A DNA stretch of 64,000 nucleotides from CAVSIP01 sp963728075 (GTDB taxonomy: Bacteria; Actinomycetota; Actinomycetes; JAFAQI01; DASSKL01), in contig CAVSIP010000003.1 of NCBI GenBank assembly GCA_963728075.1, positions 186,001 through 250,000 of the forward strand, written 5' to 3'. Under the pieces are notes generated by a model. That model searched no databases. It was not told where the DNA came from and was given only the letters and a program-made list of their open reading frames with translations. Both the position numbers and the translations under genes were made by a program. Shown one piece after another: positions 1-8,686 of this stretch (position 1 is its first letter; each line of letters opens with the position of its first letter).

Positions 1-258
1 CGGCGTACCGGTCCGCAGGGCGCAGACGGCCCCGTACTCGCGCAGCTGCATGGTCGGGCTGCCTCCGCCTCGTACGTCCACGACGAGGTCGACGTCCCCG
101 ACGTCGATCGGGCAGGTGCCGCCGAACTGCATGGCCAGGCACCGGGTGTCGTCGTCGGGTTCGGGGTGGCAGAACTCCACGGCGTGCCCGCGACCGGCGA
201 GGGCGGTGGCGGCGGCCGCGGCGTCTCCGGCCCGCTCCTCGGTCAGCAGCACTCGCAT
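1..258 (-). CDS. Hypothetical protein, 3' end outside window
   Basis: An open frame begins at an ATG ending at position 258 and runs uninterrupted off the left edge of the window (86 codons visible). The start MRVLLTEERAGDAAAAATAL and the alternation of hydrophobic stretches resemble the first beta-alpha unit of a response-regulator-like or Rossmann fold, but no phosphoacceptor or binding motif is conclusive. A Cys-containing middle (EFCHPEPDDDTRCLAMQFGG) is visible. Third-position GC is high, as in neighbouring real genes. I do not recognise the family. It is transcribed divergently from the hemerythrin gene; the 132 bp between them show no clear operator. Confidence 0.6.
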   Translation of the reverse strand, partial: MRVLLTEERAGDAAAAATALAGRGHAVEFCHPEPDDDTRCLAMQFGGTCPIDVGDVDLVVDVRGGGSPTMQLREYGAVCALRTGTP

Positions 259-390
259 GCACAAACGGTCGCTGCGGCCGGCCCACCCGGACCAGGGACC
301 AACCGCCACCGGGCTGGGGCACAAGGTCACTGTCCCGCCGTGCGCGCCGGGAGGATGGTGCACGGGAGGGGCGGCGCGCCGGGAGGCAGC

Positions 391-867
391 GTGTGTGAGC
401 ACTGTGGGTGCCTCGACCTCGACCCGATCCACCGGTTCATGGCCGAGCACGAGTTGATCCGTGACCTGGGCGACGACGTCCGCCGGCTTGCGGGCACGCA
501 CCCGGACGAGGCACGAGTGGTGCTCGCCCGGCTGCTGGCCGTCCTCGAGCCGCACGCGCGGGCGGAGGAGGAGGGGCTGCTCCGGCTGCTCGCCGCGGAC
601 GAGGAGTTCGCCGCGTACGTGCACCGGCTCGAGGCCGAGCACTGGGACCTGCACGAGGCGCTGGACCGCGCGGCGATCTCCGCCGAGTGGGCCAGGCTCG
701 TGCCGCCGATCCTCGACCGGCTGGACGACCACACCCTGCGGGAGGACTACGACCTGTTCCCCGCCGCCGTCGTCTCGCTGTGCGGCCAGGAGTGGGCCCA
801 GATCACCGCCGCCCGCCGCGCGGCCGGGCTCGACCCGGTCACGCCTGCGCAGGTTCCCGCGGGCTGA
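391..867 (+). CDS. Hemerythrin domain-containing protein
   Basis: Likely a 158-residue cytoplasmic four-helix protein binding a diiron or other metal centre, for O2, NO or iron sensing or storage. Candidate ligands follow the hemerythrin order: His20, His55-x3-Glu59, His84-x3-His88 and His114-x4-Asp119. The N-terminus carries a Cys cluster (VCEHCGC, Cys2/Cys5/Cys7), a feature of many actinobacterial hemerythrin-like proteins whose role is unclear. I chose the GTG at 391 because a GGGAGG Shine-Dalgarno lies 4 bp upstream and the Cys motif then sits at the extreme N-terminus. Longer upstream extensions in this frame are low-complexity and unlikely. It overlaps the convergent amidohydrolase gene by 29 bp. 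Confidence 0.85.
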   Translation: MCEHCGCLDLDPIHRFMAEHELIRDLGDDVRRLAGTHPDEARVVLARLLAVLEPHARAEEEGLLRLLAADEEFAAYVHRLEAEHWDLHEALDRAAISAEWARLVPPILDRLDDHTLREDYDLFPAAVVSLCGQEWAQITAARRAAGLDPVTPAQVPAG

Positions 868-2062
868 TCCGCTGCAGCACCGGCCCCATGAGGTCGGCGA
901 AGTTGCCTGCGTAGAAGGCGCCCACGTCCTGCGGGCGGCACCCCTCGAGTGCCGCGTCGAAGCGCCGCATCGGGTCCCGGCCGCCCTCGATGTGCGGGTA
1001 GTCGCTGCTGAACATGCACAGCTCGGGTCCGCTCTCCCGGATGATCCAGTCGACCGGCTCGTGCGGGTACGGCGTCACCCGCACCTGCCGCCGGACGTAC
1101 TCGCTGGGTCGCAGGGACAGCGCACGCAGCCGCTCCTCCATGCGGCCGAACGCCGCGACGGCGCCGTCCATGGTCCGCAGCCAGCCCGGCAGCCAGGTCG
1201 CGCCCTGCTCGATCACGCCGAAGCGCAGGTCCGGGAACCGCTCGAGCACACCGTCGAAGATCATCGTGGCCAGCGTCTGCTGGGGCGGGCCCGCGATCGC
1301 CATGTACGACACCGACGTGAAGTTGCCCTCCCCGCCCTGGAAGTCGGGCACCGTCGGGCCGCCGTTGTCGAGGTAGCCGGGGTCGAGCAGCTGGCCGCCG
1401 CCGCCCACGTGGAAGATGACCGGCACGCCGGCCTCCTGCGCCTGCGCCCAGACGACGTCCAGCCCGGTGTGGCTGTGGGCATGCCCGGGCGGGCAGGCCG
1501 AGGAGACCATGAGCGCCGCGGCGCCGAGGTCGAGGGTCTCGCCGGTGAACGGACCCACCCGTTCGAGGTCGGACAGCGGGACGAAGCACACCGGCAGCAG
1601 CCGGTCGTCGTCGGAGCAGAAGTCGATCATCAAGCGGTTGTGGGCGCGCGCGTACCCGTACGCCAGCTCCTGGTCGTCCCCGTGCTCCAGCGGCGTCAGC
1701 GTGTTCGTGTGGGCCGTCGTGAAGACGAGCTGGCTGGCGAAGCCGAGCAGGTCGAGCGCCCAGCTGCGGTCCGGCTTGTCGAACGCGCCCGCGGCCGCCC
1801 ACTCCTTCGCCGCGAGGACGTCGGCGGCGAGCTGTGCCCGGTACCCGGGGTCGCGGTGCTGGGCCTGCAGGGCGGGCACGTCCAGGTGCGCGCCGTGTCC
1901 CTCGGCGGGCAGCCGGTCCCGCAGCCCCGGGTCGAGCCACGGCAGGATCGACCCCGGCAGCTCGAAGGCGTGGGAGTCGGCGTCGTGGACCAGGCGGTCA
2001 CCGGCGTACGGCTGGGGGGCGCTCATGGGCGGGAGCCTGGCACGTCCGGCCGCTCCGGTCAC
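839..2062 (-). CDS. Amidohydrolase-2 family metal-dependent hydrolase
   Basis: About 407 residues of the amidohydrolase_2 (TIM-barrel) family, which includes decarboxylases and hydrolases acting on aromatic or lactone substrates. Visible hallmarks are the N-terminal metal motif HDADSH (Asp29-x-His31), a mid-protein FHVGGGG segment likely carrying a metal His, and a C-terminal SSDYPHIEGG with the conserved Asp. The substrate is not predictable. The start is ambiguous: GTG at 2062 has AGGAGG 4 nt upstream, whereas the ATG at 2026 (MSAPQPYAGD) has no Shine-Dalgarno but begins nearer the conserved domain. It is divergent from the ABC exporter genes. Confidence 0.85.
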   Translation of the reverse strand: MTGAAGRARLPPMSAPQPYAGDRLVHDADSHAFELPGSILPWLDPGLRDRLPAEGHGAHLDVPALQAQHRDPGYRAQLAADVLAAKEWAAAGAFDKPDRSWALDLLGFASQLVFTTAHTNTLTPLEHGDDQELAYGYARAHNRLMIDFCSDDDRLLPVCFVPLSDLERVGPFTGETLDLGAAALMVSSACPPGHAHSHTGLDVVWAQAQEAGVPVIFHVGGGGQLLDPGYLDNGGPTVPDFQGGEGNFTSVSYMAIAGPPQQTLATMIFDGVLERFPDLRFGVIEQGATWLPGWLRTMDGAVAAFGRMEERLRALSLRPSEYVRRQVRVTPYPHEPVDWIIRESGPELCMFSSDYPHIEGGRDPMRRFDAALEGCRPQDVGAFYAGNFADLMGPVLQRISPREPAQA

Positions 2063-2117
2063 CGTTCCTCCTGCCCGCTCCGGCGCTAACCCGGGTGAAC
2101 CTGTCGGCCGGAGTCGG

Positions 2118-2123
2118 TAGCGT
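2118..2123 (+). promoter_or_regulatory. Candidate -10 element (TAGCGT), leaderless start
   Basis: TAGCGT fits the actinobacterial TANNNT -10 consensus and ends 8 nt before the GTG at 2132, which has no Shine-Dalgarno. The ABC exporter mRNA may therefore start at or very near its start codon. Inferred from sequence only. Confidence 0.35.
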
Positions 2124-2131
2124 GTCCGCTC

Positions 2132-3064
2132 GTGTCCGGCGAACCGTTGATCGAGGCCAAGGGGCTGACCAAGCGCTTCGGTGCGTACGCCGCGGTCGAC
2201 GGCGTCGACTTCGAGGTCCGCCGCGGTGAGGCCTTCGGGTTCCTCGGCCCGAACGGCGCCGGCAAGAGCTCGACCATGCGGATGATCGGCTGCGTCTCGC
2301 CGGTCAGCGACGGGCAGCTGCGGATCCTCGGCATGGACCCGGCTCACGACGGGTCCCGGATCCGCGCCCGGCTGGGCGTGGTGCCGCAGGAGGACAGCCT
2401 CGACACCGAGCTGACCGTCTGGGACAACCTGCTCATCTACGGCCGCTACTTCGGCATGCCGCTACGGGACATCCGCGCCCGGGCCGCCGAGCTGCTGGAG
2501 TTCGTGCAGCTCGCCGAGCGCCGCGACGACCGGGTCGACCCGCTGTCCGGCGGCATGAAGCGGCGGCTGACCATCGCTCGCGCCCTCGTCAACTCGCCGG
2601 AGCTGATCCTGCTCGACGAGCCCACCACCGGGCTGGACCCGCAGGCCCGGCACCTGCTCTGGGACCGCCTCTACCAGCTCAAGCGCCAGGGCGTGACGAT
2701 CGTGCTCACCACGCACTACATGGACGAGGCCGAGCAGCTGTGCGACCGGCTGGTGATCATGGACCGCGCGCGGATCGTGGCCCACGGGTCGCCGCGGGAG
2801 CTCATCGACCGCTACTCCACCCGCGAGGTGGTCGAGCTGCGTTTCGCGACCGCGGAGGACCACGACGTCGCGGTGCCCGTCCTCAAGGAGATGGGCGACC
2901 GGATCGAGTCGGTGACCGACCGGGTGCTCATCTACACCGAGTCCGGCGACGCGACGGCGGAGGCGGTCGCCGCCGCGGGCGTACGCCACGCGTCCATGCT
3001 CGTGCGCCGCGGCACGCTCGAGGACGTGTTCCTCATCCTGACCGGCCGCAGCCTGGAGGAGTGA
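2132..3064 (+). CDS. ABC transporter ATP-binding protein (DrrA/NodI type)
   Basis: ATPase subunit of an ABC-2-type exporter, 310 residues. Walker A GPNGAGKS is at residues 39-46, followed by the Q-loop, the signature LSGGMKRR, Walker B LILLDEPTTGLD and the H-loop TTHYMDEAEQLCDRL. The long C-terminal region after the H-loop is typical of DrrA/NodI-like exporters of drugs, lipids or polysaccharides. Two permease genes follow (1-nt gap, then a 4-bp overlap), so the complex is probably one ATPase dimer with a heterodimeric membrane part. The GTG at 2132 has no Shine-Dalgarno but a TANNNT hexamer just upstream. Substrate unknown. Confidence 0.93.
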   Translation: MSGEPLIEAKGLTKRFGAYAAVDGVDFEVRRGEAFGFLGPNGAGKSSTMRMIGCVSPVSDGQLRILGMDPAHDGSRIRARLGVVPQEDSLDTELTVWDNLLIYGRYFGMPLRDIRARAAELLEFVQLAERRDDRVDPLSGGMKRRLTIARALVNSPELILLDEPTTGLDPQARHLLWDRLYQLKRQGVTIVLTTHYMDEAEQLCDRLVIMDRARIVAHGSPRELIDRYSTREVVELRFATAEDHDVAVPVLKEMGDRIESVTDRVLIYTESGDATAEAVAAAGVRHASMLVRRGTLEDVFLILTGRSLEE

Positions 3065-3065
3065 G

Positions 3066-3836
3066 GTGGCGACCCAGGCCGTCGCCCACATCGTCGAGCG
3101 GGAGGCGCACGTCTTCCGGCGGCTGTGGCGGGGCTCGGCGTTCACCCAGTTCGCCACGCCGGTCCTCTACCTGCTCGCGATCGGCGTCGGCCTGGGCGGG
3201 CTGGTCGACCAGCGCAGCGGCCCGGTCGCCGGCGTGTCCTACCTCGACTTCGTGGTGCCGGGGCTCATGGCGGCCGGTGCGGTGCAGTCCGCCGCCGCCG
3301 ACTCCCTGTGGCCGGTGCTCTCCGGCATGAAGTGGCAGGGCTTCTACCTCGGGGTGGTGTCCACCCCGGCGACGCCGTTCGACATCTACCTGGGCCGCGT
3401 CGTGTGGATCGGCTGCCGGGTGACGATGTCCGGCAGCGTCTTCCTGCTCGTCGCCGCGGTCCTCGGCGGGGTCGCCTCCCCGTGGGCGCCGCTCGCCGTC
3501 CCCGCCGTCGTCCTCGGCGCGCTCGCGCTCGCCGCCCCCTTGGTCGCCTTCGCCGCCACGCAGCAGGACGACCTCGCGTTCCCCATGATCATGCGCCTGG
3601 GCGTCGTGCCGATGTTCCTGTTCTCCGGCACGTTCTTCCCCGTGAGCCAGCTGCCCGGCTGGCTCCAGCCGCTCGTGGGCTTCTCCCCGCTGTGGCACGC
3701 CGTGGAGCTGGCGCGCGACGCGACGACGGGTCGAGCCGGCTGGTGGGTGCCCGGCCACGTCGCGGTGCTGCTCGCCGTCATCGGCCTCGGCGTGTGGTGG
3801 GGGCGGCACTCGTTCACCCGGAGGCTCACGCCGTGA
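3066..3836 (+). CDS. ABC-2 type transporter permease (first)
   Basis: Membrane subunit of 256 residues with about six hydrophobic segments and the ABC-2 family layout. It has a short cytoplasmic N-terminus with a VEREAHVFRRLW coupling helix, a VVPGLMAAGAVQSA motif, and a late FLFSGTFFPVSQLPGWLQ segment typical of DrrB/NodJ proteins. It starts at GTG 3066, one nucleotide after the ATPase stop, indicating translational coupling. It partners the next gene, a homologous permease, suggesting a heterodimeric channel. Confidence 0.9.
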   Translation: MATQAVAHIVEREAHVFRRLWRGSAFTQFATPVLYLLAIGVGLGGLVDQRSGPVAGVSYLDFVVPGLMAAGAVQSAAADSLWPVLSGMKWQGFYLGVVSTPATPFDIYLGRVVWIGCRVTMSGSVFLLVAAVLGGVASPWAPLAVPAVVLGALALAAPLVAFAATQQDDLAFPMIMRLGVVPMFLFSGTFFPVSQLPGWLQPLVGFSPLWHAVELARDATTGRAGWWVPGHVAVLLAVIGLGVWWGRHSFTRRLTP

Positions 3837-4648
3837 GCACCCAGACCGTCCCCGTCCCGACCGGCCGGGTGCTGCCCCCGGTGTTCCGCCGGCGCCCCGT
3901 GCACGTGGTCGAGCGCAACGCGCTGTCGTACCGCCGGATGTGGTTCATCTTCCTGACCGGGTTCTTCGAGCCGCTCATGTACCTCGGCTCGATCGGCCTC
4001 GGGGTGGGCGCGCTCGTCGGGTACGTCGTCCTGCCCGGCGGCGAGCGGGTGCCGTACGAGCAGTTCGTCGCGCCGGGCCTGTTCGCCGCGGCGGCGATGA
4101 ACGGCTCGGTCTTCGACACGACGTTCAACTTCTTCGTGAAGTACAAGTACTCCCACACCTACGACGCGATGCTCGCGACGCCGATGAGCATCCTCGACGT
4201 CGTCAAGGGCGAGGTGGCCTGGGCGCTGATTCGCGGCAGCCTCTACGCCGCGGCGTTCCTCGGCACGATGGCCGGTCTCGGGCTCGTGGACTCGTGGTGG
4301 GGCCTCGCCGCGCTGCCCGTCGCGGTGCTCATGGGCTACGCATTCGCCGGCGCGGGCCTGGGCGCCACGACCTTCATGCGGTCCTTCGTCGACTTCGACT
4401 TCGTCAACCTGGCGATCGTGCCGCTGTTCCTGTTCTCGGCGGTGTTCTTCCCGCTGTCGCGCTACCCCGACGCCGTCCAGTGGCTGGTGCAGGTCACGCC
4501 GCTGTACCAGGGGGTGGTGCTCACCCGCGGTCTGGTGCTCGGCGACCTGTCCTGGGGCATGGTCGGCCACGTGGCGTACCTCGCGGCGCTGGGCACCGCC
4601 GGGATGCTGGTCGCGGCCCGCCGCCTGTCGCGTCTCCTGCAGCCCTAG
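3833..4648 (+). CDS. ABC-2 type transporter permease (second)
   Basis: Second membrane subunit, 271 residues, homologous to the preceding permease: the same VERNALSYRRMW coupling region, VAPGLFAAAAMNGSVFD motif and FLFSAVFFPLSRYPDAVQ segment near the end. The GTG at 3833 overlaps the previous stop as GTGA, so the reading frame upstream of it is a shadow of the first permease gene. It completes a three-gene exporter operon and ends 3 bp before the convergent SDR gene, with no visible hairpin between them. Confidence 0.9.
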   Translation: MSTQTVPVPTGRVLPPVFRRRPVHVVERNALSYRRMWFIFLTGFFEPLMYLGSIGLGVGALVGYVVLPGGERVPYEQFVAPGLFAAAAMNGSVFDTTFNFFVKYKYSHTYDAMLATPMSILDVVKGEVAWALIRGSLYAAAFLGTMAGLGLVDSWWGLAALPVAVLMGYAFAGAGLGATTFMRSFVDFDFVNLAIVPLFLFSAVFFPLSRYPDAVQWLVQVTPLYQGVVLTRGLVLGDLSWGMVGHVAYLAALGTAGMLVAARRLSRLLQP

Positions 4649-4651
4649 GTC

Positions 4652-5443
4652 TCAGACGCCGAGCGTGCCCGCGGCGGCCTTCTCGAACAGCCGGCTGGGG
4701 AGCAGCCGCTTGGCGAGCAGCCCGGCGCGCTCACCGGCCCGGCCCACGGACACCCTGCGCCGGGGCCGACGGGAGCGCAGGGTGCGTGCGACGACGTCCG
4801 CCACGTCCGCGGGGTCGACCCCCTGCTGCTCGTCACGTTCCATGACTCCGATGGCCCGGCCGGCGCGGTCGGCGTACGCGCCGAAGTCGTGGACCCGGCG
4901 GCGGCTCGCCGTGAACTCCGTACGGACGTTGCCCGGCTGCACGAGCGTCACCTCGACGCCGAACGGGGCCACCTCGTACGCCAGCGCCTCCGCGTACCCC
5001 TCGAGTGCGAACTTGCTCGCCGAGTAGAAGGCCTGGAACGGAACGGCGACAACGCCGCCGATCGAGCCGACCACGACCAGGCGGCCACCGCCCTGCTCAC
5101 GCATGGTCGGCAGCAGCTCGCGCACCACGCGGACGACCCCCCAGAAGTTCGTCTCCAGCTGGGCCTTGGCGTCGGCCACGGGTGTCGTCTCGACCGGGCC
5201 GGCCAGCCCCCAGCCGGCGGCGAGCACGGCCGCGTCCACGCGGCCGTGCCTGTCCAGGACCTCCCGGACGCCGGCGGCGACGCTCTCGTCGGAGTCCACG
5301 TCCATCCGCAGCGGCTGCCAGCCGTAGGAGGCGCTCGCCCGCCGGCTCGCGCCGACCACGGTCCAGTCCTGCGCCGCGAGCCGGTCTGCGCACACGCGGC
5401 CGATGCCCGCCGAGGCCCCGGTCACCAGGGCGACACCGCTCAT
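4652..5443 (-). CDS. SDR family NAD(P)-dependent oxidoreductase
   Basis: Classical short-chain dehydrogenase/reductase of 263 residues. The cofactor motif TGASAGIG is at residues 8-15, Asn99 lies in the LETNFWG helix, and the catalytic set is Ser127, Tyr140 and Lys144 (YSASK). The C-terminal region has the VQPGNVRTEF substrate loop and a basic tail. The start has a clear AGGAGG 6 nt upstream. It lies 27 bp downstream of the PEBP-lipoprotein gene on the same strand and may share its transcript. The substrate cannot be deduced. Confidence 0.92.
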   Translation of the reverse strand: MSGVALVTGASAGIGRVCADRLAAQDWTVVGASRRASASYGWQPLRMDVDSDESVAAGVREVLDRHGRVDAAVLAAGWGLAGPVETTPVADAKAQLETNFWGVVRVVRELLPTMREQGGGRLVVVGSIGGVVAVPFQAFYSASKFALEGYAEALAYEVAPFGVEVTLVQPGNVRTEFTASRRRVHDFGAYADRAGRAIGVMERDEQQGVDPADVADVVARTLRSRRPRRRVSVGRAGERAGLLAKRLLPSRLFEKAAAGTLGV

Positions 5444-5470
5444 GGCCCACCTCCTGTCGAGAACCTGTCA

Positions 5471-6001
5471 CTACCCGGCTCTGGCCGTGCCCGTGAGCCG
5501 GCCCTGCGCTGTCGCGGCCGCGCCGATCGCGCGCAGCACGTCGTTCGTCGCGGTGCCCGCCGGCAGGTCGAGCGACCGCTCGAGCGCGTAGACCGTGAAC
5601 CGGTAGGTGTGCGTGCCGCTCGGCGGGCAGGGCGGCGTCCAGCCCGTGCGCCCAGCGCTGTTGCGCGCCTGCCGGGCGCCGGCAGGCGCGGACCCCGCCT
5701 CCAGGTGGCGGGCCGTGGGATCGAGGTCGAAGACGACCCAGTGCGTGTACGTGCCGCTGGGCGCGTCCGGGTCGTCCACGACGAGCGCGAGGGAACGGGC
5801 TCCGGACGGCACGCCGGTCCAGGCCAGCGGCGGGAAGGTGCCCGCGCCGTGGCAGGTGAAGCGGTCGGGGATGGCCGCACCGTCGGAGAACGCCGTGCTG
5901 GTGACCGTCAGGCTCGACGGCACGACCGGAGACGCGTGCTGGCCGCCGTCACCGCAGGCGGTGACGGCGGCCAGCGTGAGCAACGTCAGGACCCGGCGCA
6001 C
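5471..6001 (-). CDS. YbhB/YbcL family (PEBP-like) lipoprotein
   Basis: 176-residue phosphatidylethanolamine-binding/Raf-kinase-inhibitor-like protein. The N-terminus (VRRVLTLLTLAAVTAC) is a lipoprotein signal with lipobox Cys16, so the mature protein should be anchored outside the membrane. The family ligand-pocket motif DPDAPSG and the following THWVVFDL are present, as is the YRFTVYAL segment. The function of secreted bacterial PEBPs is largely unknown; small anionic ligands are likely. The start is GTG at 6001, 19 bp after the stop of the secreted-protein gene upstream, suggesting cotranscription. Confidence 0.9.
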   Translation of the reverse strand: MRRVLTLLTLAAVTACGDGGQHASPVVPSSLTVTSTAFSDGAAIPDRFTCHGAGTFPPLAWTGVPSGARSLALVVDDPDAPSGTYTHWVVFDLDPTARHLEAGSAPAGARQARNSAGRTGWTPPCPPSGTHTYRFTVYALERSLDLPAGTATNDVLRAIGAAATAQGRLTGTARAG

Positions 6002-6020
6002 GGGCCCGACTGTAGGCCGG

Positions 6021-6464
6021 TCAGTTGACGGTGACCGGCGCGGAGGCGAAGGCCTCGTTGCCGGTCGCGTCCTGCAGGACCACGTAGAACGTGCCGTTGG
6101 TCAGCGTGGCGTCGTTCAGGTGGGCGTTGCCGTTGCCCTGGCCGTTGGTCACGAGGACGCCCTCGGGCAGGCAGTTGCCGCTGCTGTCGGCGATGGTCAC
6201 GGTGTAGGCGGTGTTGGCCGGACCGCGCTTGAGCGAGACCTCACCGTTGACGAACCGCGCGTTGCCGGGCTGGCCGGGCGCGTTGACGATGACGAACCCG
6301 TTGGTGCCGGCACCGGAGCCGGCCACGCACTGGCTGTTGTTGTTACCGGCCTGCGGCGACAGCCCGCTGCGCTGGGCGCCGTTGCCGCCGGCGAACGCGC
6401 CGGTCGCGGCGACCGTCGATGCGGCGAGCGTGGCCGCGGCTACCCCGATGATGACCTTGCGCAC
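6021..6464 (-). CDS. Secreted hypothetical protein
   Basis: 147 residues starting at GTG 6464, which has an excellent GAGGAGG Shine-Dalgarno. A Sec signal peptide (VRKVIIGVAAATLAASTVAA, cleavage probably after AFA) precedes a Gly/Asn-rich mature region with two Cys residues (SQCVAG and SGNCLPEG) that could form a disulfide. Beta-rich repeats follow (VSLKRGPANTAYTVTIADSS, TLTNGTFYVVLQDATG), suggesting an immunoglobulin-like beta sandwich. I do not recognise a named family. It is the first gene of a possible leftward operon with the PEBP lipoprotein and SDR genes. Confidence 0.8.
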   Translation of the reverse strand: MRKVIIGVAAATLAASTVAATGAFAGGNGAQRSGLSPQAGNNNSQCVAGSGAGTNGFVIVNAPGQPGNARFVNGEVSLKRGPANTAYTVTIADSSGNCLPEGVLVTNGQGNGNAHLNDATLTNGTFYVVLQDATGNEAFASAPVTVN

Positions 6465-6560
6465 GACTTCCTCCTCTGGGTCCGCCGCTCCGTGGGCTGG
6501 CGGCGTCGTCGTGCCCCTTTCGCCATGCGGGTCGCCGTTCCTGCTCGCCTCCGACAAAAA

Positions 6561-6598
6561 CTGCGGCCATGTCCCCTGCTATGGGGACATGGCCGCAG
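6561..6598 (-). terminator. Rho-independent terminator of the acyl-CoA catabolic operon
   Basis: A perfect 16-bp inverted repeat (arms 6561-6576 and 6583-6598, 6-nt loop) lies 18 bp past the stop of the racemase-like gene. Read on the minus strand it is followed by TTTTTGT, giving a textbook intrinsic terminator. It separates the leftward operon from the promoter region of the secreted-protein gene. Confidence 0.88.
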
Positions 6599-6615
6599 TG
6601 CGCTGGGCGGAGAGG

Positions 6616-7749
6616 TCAGCCCTGGACGACGGCCCCGCTGTCCACGAGAGCGTCCACGTCGGTGAGGCCCCAGTCCGCGAGCGCCTCCCGGGTGTGCTGC
6701 CCGGGGGCCGCGGGCGGCCGGTCCAGCGCCGGCTCGGTACGGGAGAACCGCGGCGCCGGCGCCGGCTGCAGCACTCCGTCCCGCTCGACGAGCGTGCCGC
6801 GGGCCGCGAGGTGCGGGTGGCTGCTCGCCTCGCGCAGGGACAGGATCGGGGCGACGCACGCGTCGGTGCCGTCGAAGACCTTCGTCCACTCCTCGCGGGT
6901 CCGCTCACCGAACCTCGACGCGAACCGGGCCCGCAGCTCCGGCCAGCGCGAGCGGTCGTGCTGGGCCGGCAGGGCCTCGCCGTCCAGCTCGAGCAGCCGC
7001 AGCAGCTCCGCGTAGAACTGCGGCTCGAGCGCACCGACGGCCATCCACTCGCCGTCGGAGGTCTCGTACACGTCGTAGAACGGCGCGCCGGTGTCGAGCA
7101 GGTTGACCCCGCGCTCGTCGGTCCAGAACCCCGACGACAGGAACCCGTACACCATCGAGGCGAGCGTTGCGGTGCCGTCGACGATCGCGGCGTCGACCAC
7201 CTGCCCCTTGCCGGAGCGCTGGGTCTCCCACAGCGCGGCGAGCATGCCCATGGCGAGGAACATGCCGCCGCCGCCGAAGTCGCCGACCAGGTTGACCGGC
7301 ACCTGCGGCGGACCGTCCTGGCGGCCGATCGCGTGCAGCACGCCGGTGAGCGCGATGTAGGCGATGTCGTGCCCGGCGGCCTGCGCCAGCGGACCCTGCT
7401 GGCCCCAGCCGGTCATCCGCCCGTAGACGAGCCTCGGGTTGCGGGCGAAGCAGTCGTCCGGGCCGATGCCGAGCCGCTCGGCCACACCCGGCCGGAACCC
7501 CTCCATGAGGATGTCGGCCTGCTCGGCGAGGCGCAGGACGACCTCCGCCCCGCCGGGGTTCTTCAGGTCGACCGCGACCGATCGGCGGCCGCGGCCCAGC
7601 ACCTCGAACTTCGTGCCCGCCCCGCCGCCCCCCGGCCGGTCGACGCGGATGACGTCGGCGCCGAGGTCGGCGAGCAGCATCGCGCAGAACGGGCCGGGTC
7701 CGATCCCGGCGACCTCGACGACCTTGAGCCCGGTCAGCGGCCCGGCCAT
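6616..7749 (-). CDS. CaiB/BaiF CoA-transferase family, alpha-methylacyl-CoA racemase-like
   Basis: 377-residue family III CoA-transferase fold, closest by motif to alpha-methylacyl-CoA racemases. His127 in GHDIAYIAL and Asp157 in NLVGDFGGG match the catalytic His/Asp pair of the mycobacterial racemase Mcr, whereas true CoA-transferases use an Asp near the end of this region. The ELAGIGPGPF-like N-terminus (VEVAGIGPGPFCAML) and RPGVAERLG are also typical. It would invert the 2-methyl centre of branched acyl-CoAs so that beta-oxidation can proceed. Its ATG overlaps the SDR stop (TGATG), and it is the last gene of a four-gene operon closed by a strong terminator. Confidence 0.9.
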   Translation of the reverse strand: MAGPLTGLKVVEVAGIGPGPFCAMLLADLGADVIRVDRPGGGGAGTKFEVLGRGRRSVAVDLKNPGGAEVVLRLAEQADILMEGFRPGVAERLGIGPDDCFARNPRLVYGRMTGWGQQGPLAQAAGHDIAYIALTGVLHAIGRQDGPPQVPVNLVGDFGGGGMFLAMGMLAALWETQRSGKGQVVDAAIVDGTATLASMVYGFLSSGFWTDERGVNLLDTGAPFYDVYETSDGEWMAVGALEPQFYAELLRLLELDGEALPAQHDRSRWPELRARFASRFGERTREEWTKVFDGTDACVAPILSLREASSHPHLAARGTLVERDGVLQPAPAPRFSRTEPALDRPPAAPGQHTREALADWGLTDVDALVDSGAVVQG

Positions 7750-8660
7750 CAGCCCTCGCCCTGCAGCCGCGAGACCAGGTTGGTCAGCTCGTCGCCGGCC
7801 GAGCCGGGCACGATGTAGCCCTCCTGGTTCTCGATGTCGGCCCAGTGCGCGGCGATGTCCTCGACCGACGCCTTGGTGCCCTGGCCGCCGTACCAGCCCT
7901 GGGTCAGCCCGACGAAGACCCGTGCGTACCGGCCGGCCGCCGCGCTGAACACCTCGTGGGTCGCCTCGCACGCCTCGCTGCACAGGTAGACCACGAGCGG
8001 GGTGACGAGCTCCGGGTCGAGCAGGTCGGCCATCGGGCCGAGCAGCTCCTCGGTCATCCGCGTACGGGCCACCGGCATGATCACGTTGCTCTTGATGTTG
8101 TACTTCGCGCCCTCGATGGCCAGGACGTTGGACAGCCCGAACAGCCCCGCCTTCGCGGCGCCGTAGTTGGTCTGGCCGAAGTTGCCGAAGATGCCGGCGT
8201 TCGACGCCGTCATCACGATCCGGCCATAGCTGTTCTCCTTCATGGACGTGAACGCGGGCCGGGTGACGTAGAACGCGCCCTTGAGGTGCACGTCCAGCAC
8301 CGCGTGCAGGTCGTCCCAGGTCATGTTCGCGAAGCTCTTGTCGCGCAGGATGCCGGCGTTGTTGACGACGATGTCGACCTTGCCGAAGGCGTCCAGCGCC
8401 TTCTGCACGATCGCCTCGCCGCCCTCCGGTGTCGCCACCGAGTCGTACGACGCCACCGCGTCGCCGCCGGCGCTCTTGATCTGCTCGACGACCTGGTCGG
8501 CGGCCGACGTGCTGGAGCCGGCGCCCTCGCGCGAGCCGCCGAGGTCGTTGACGACCACGGCGGCCCCGCGGGAGGCGAGCTCGAGCGCGTACGTGCGGCC
8601 GAGGCCCTGGCCGGCCCCGGTCACGATCGCGACGCGGCCGTCGAAGGAGATGTCGGTCAC
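7749..8660 (-). CDS. SDR family 3-hydroxyacyl-CoA dehydrogenase-like oxidoreductase
   Basis: 303-residue SDR resembling the dehydrogenase domain of 17-beta-HSD type 4 / multifunctional beta-oxidation enzymes. TGAGQGLG is at residues 14-21, NNAGILRDKSF at about 100, and the catalytic residues are Ser153, Tyr166 and Lys170. These enzymes oxidise (3R)-hydroxyacyl-CoA intermediates of branched or steroid side chains with NAD+. A C-terminal extension of about 60 residues replaces the hydratase domain found in eukaryotic fusions. The start is GTG at 8660 with GGAGAGG upstream. It sits 26 bp after the second dehydrogenase gene. Confidence 0.9.
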   Translation of the reverse strand: MTDISFDGRVAIVTGAGQGLGRTYALELASRGAAVVVNDLGGSREGAGSSTSAADQVVEQIKSAGGDAVASYDSVATPEGGEAIVQKALDAFGKVDIVVNNAGILRDKSFANMTWDDLHAVLDVHLKGAFYVTRPAFTSMKENSYGRIVMTASNAGIFGNFGQTNYGAAKAGLFGLSNVLAIEGAKYNIKSNVIMPVARTRMTEELLGPMADLLDPELVTPLVVYLCSEACEATHEVFSAAAGRYARVFVGLTQGWYGGQGTKASVEDIAAHWADIENQEGYIVPGSAGDELTNLVSRLQGEG

Positions 8661-8686
8661 GGTGTCCTCTCCGATGGGGAAGTGGG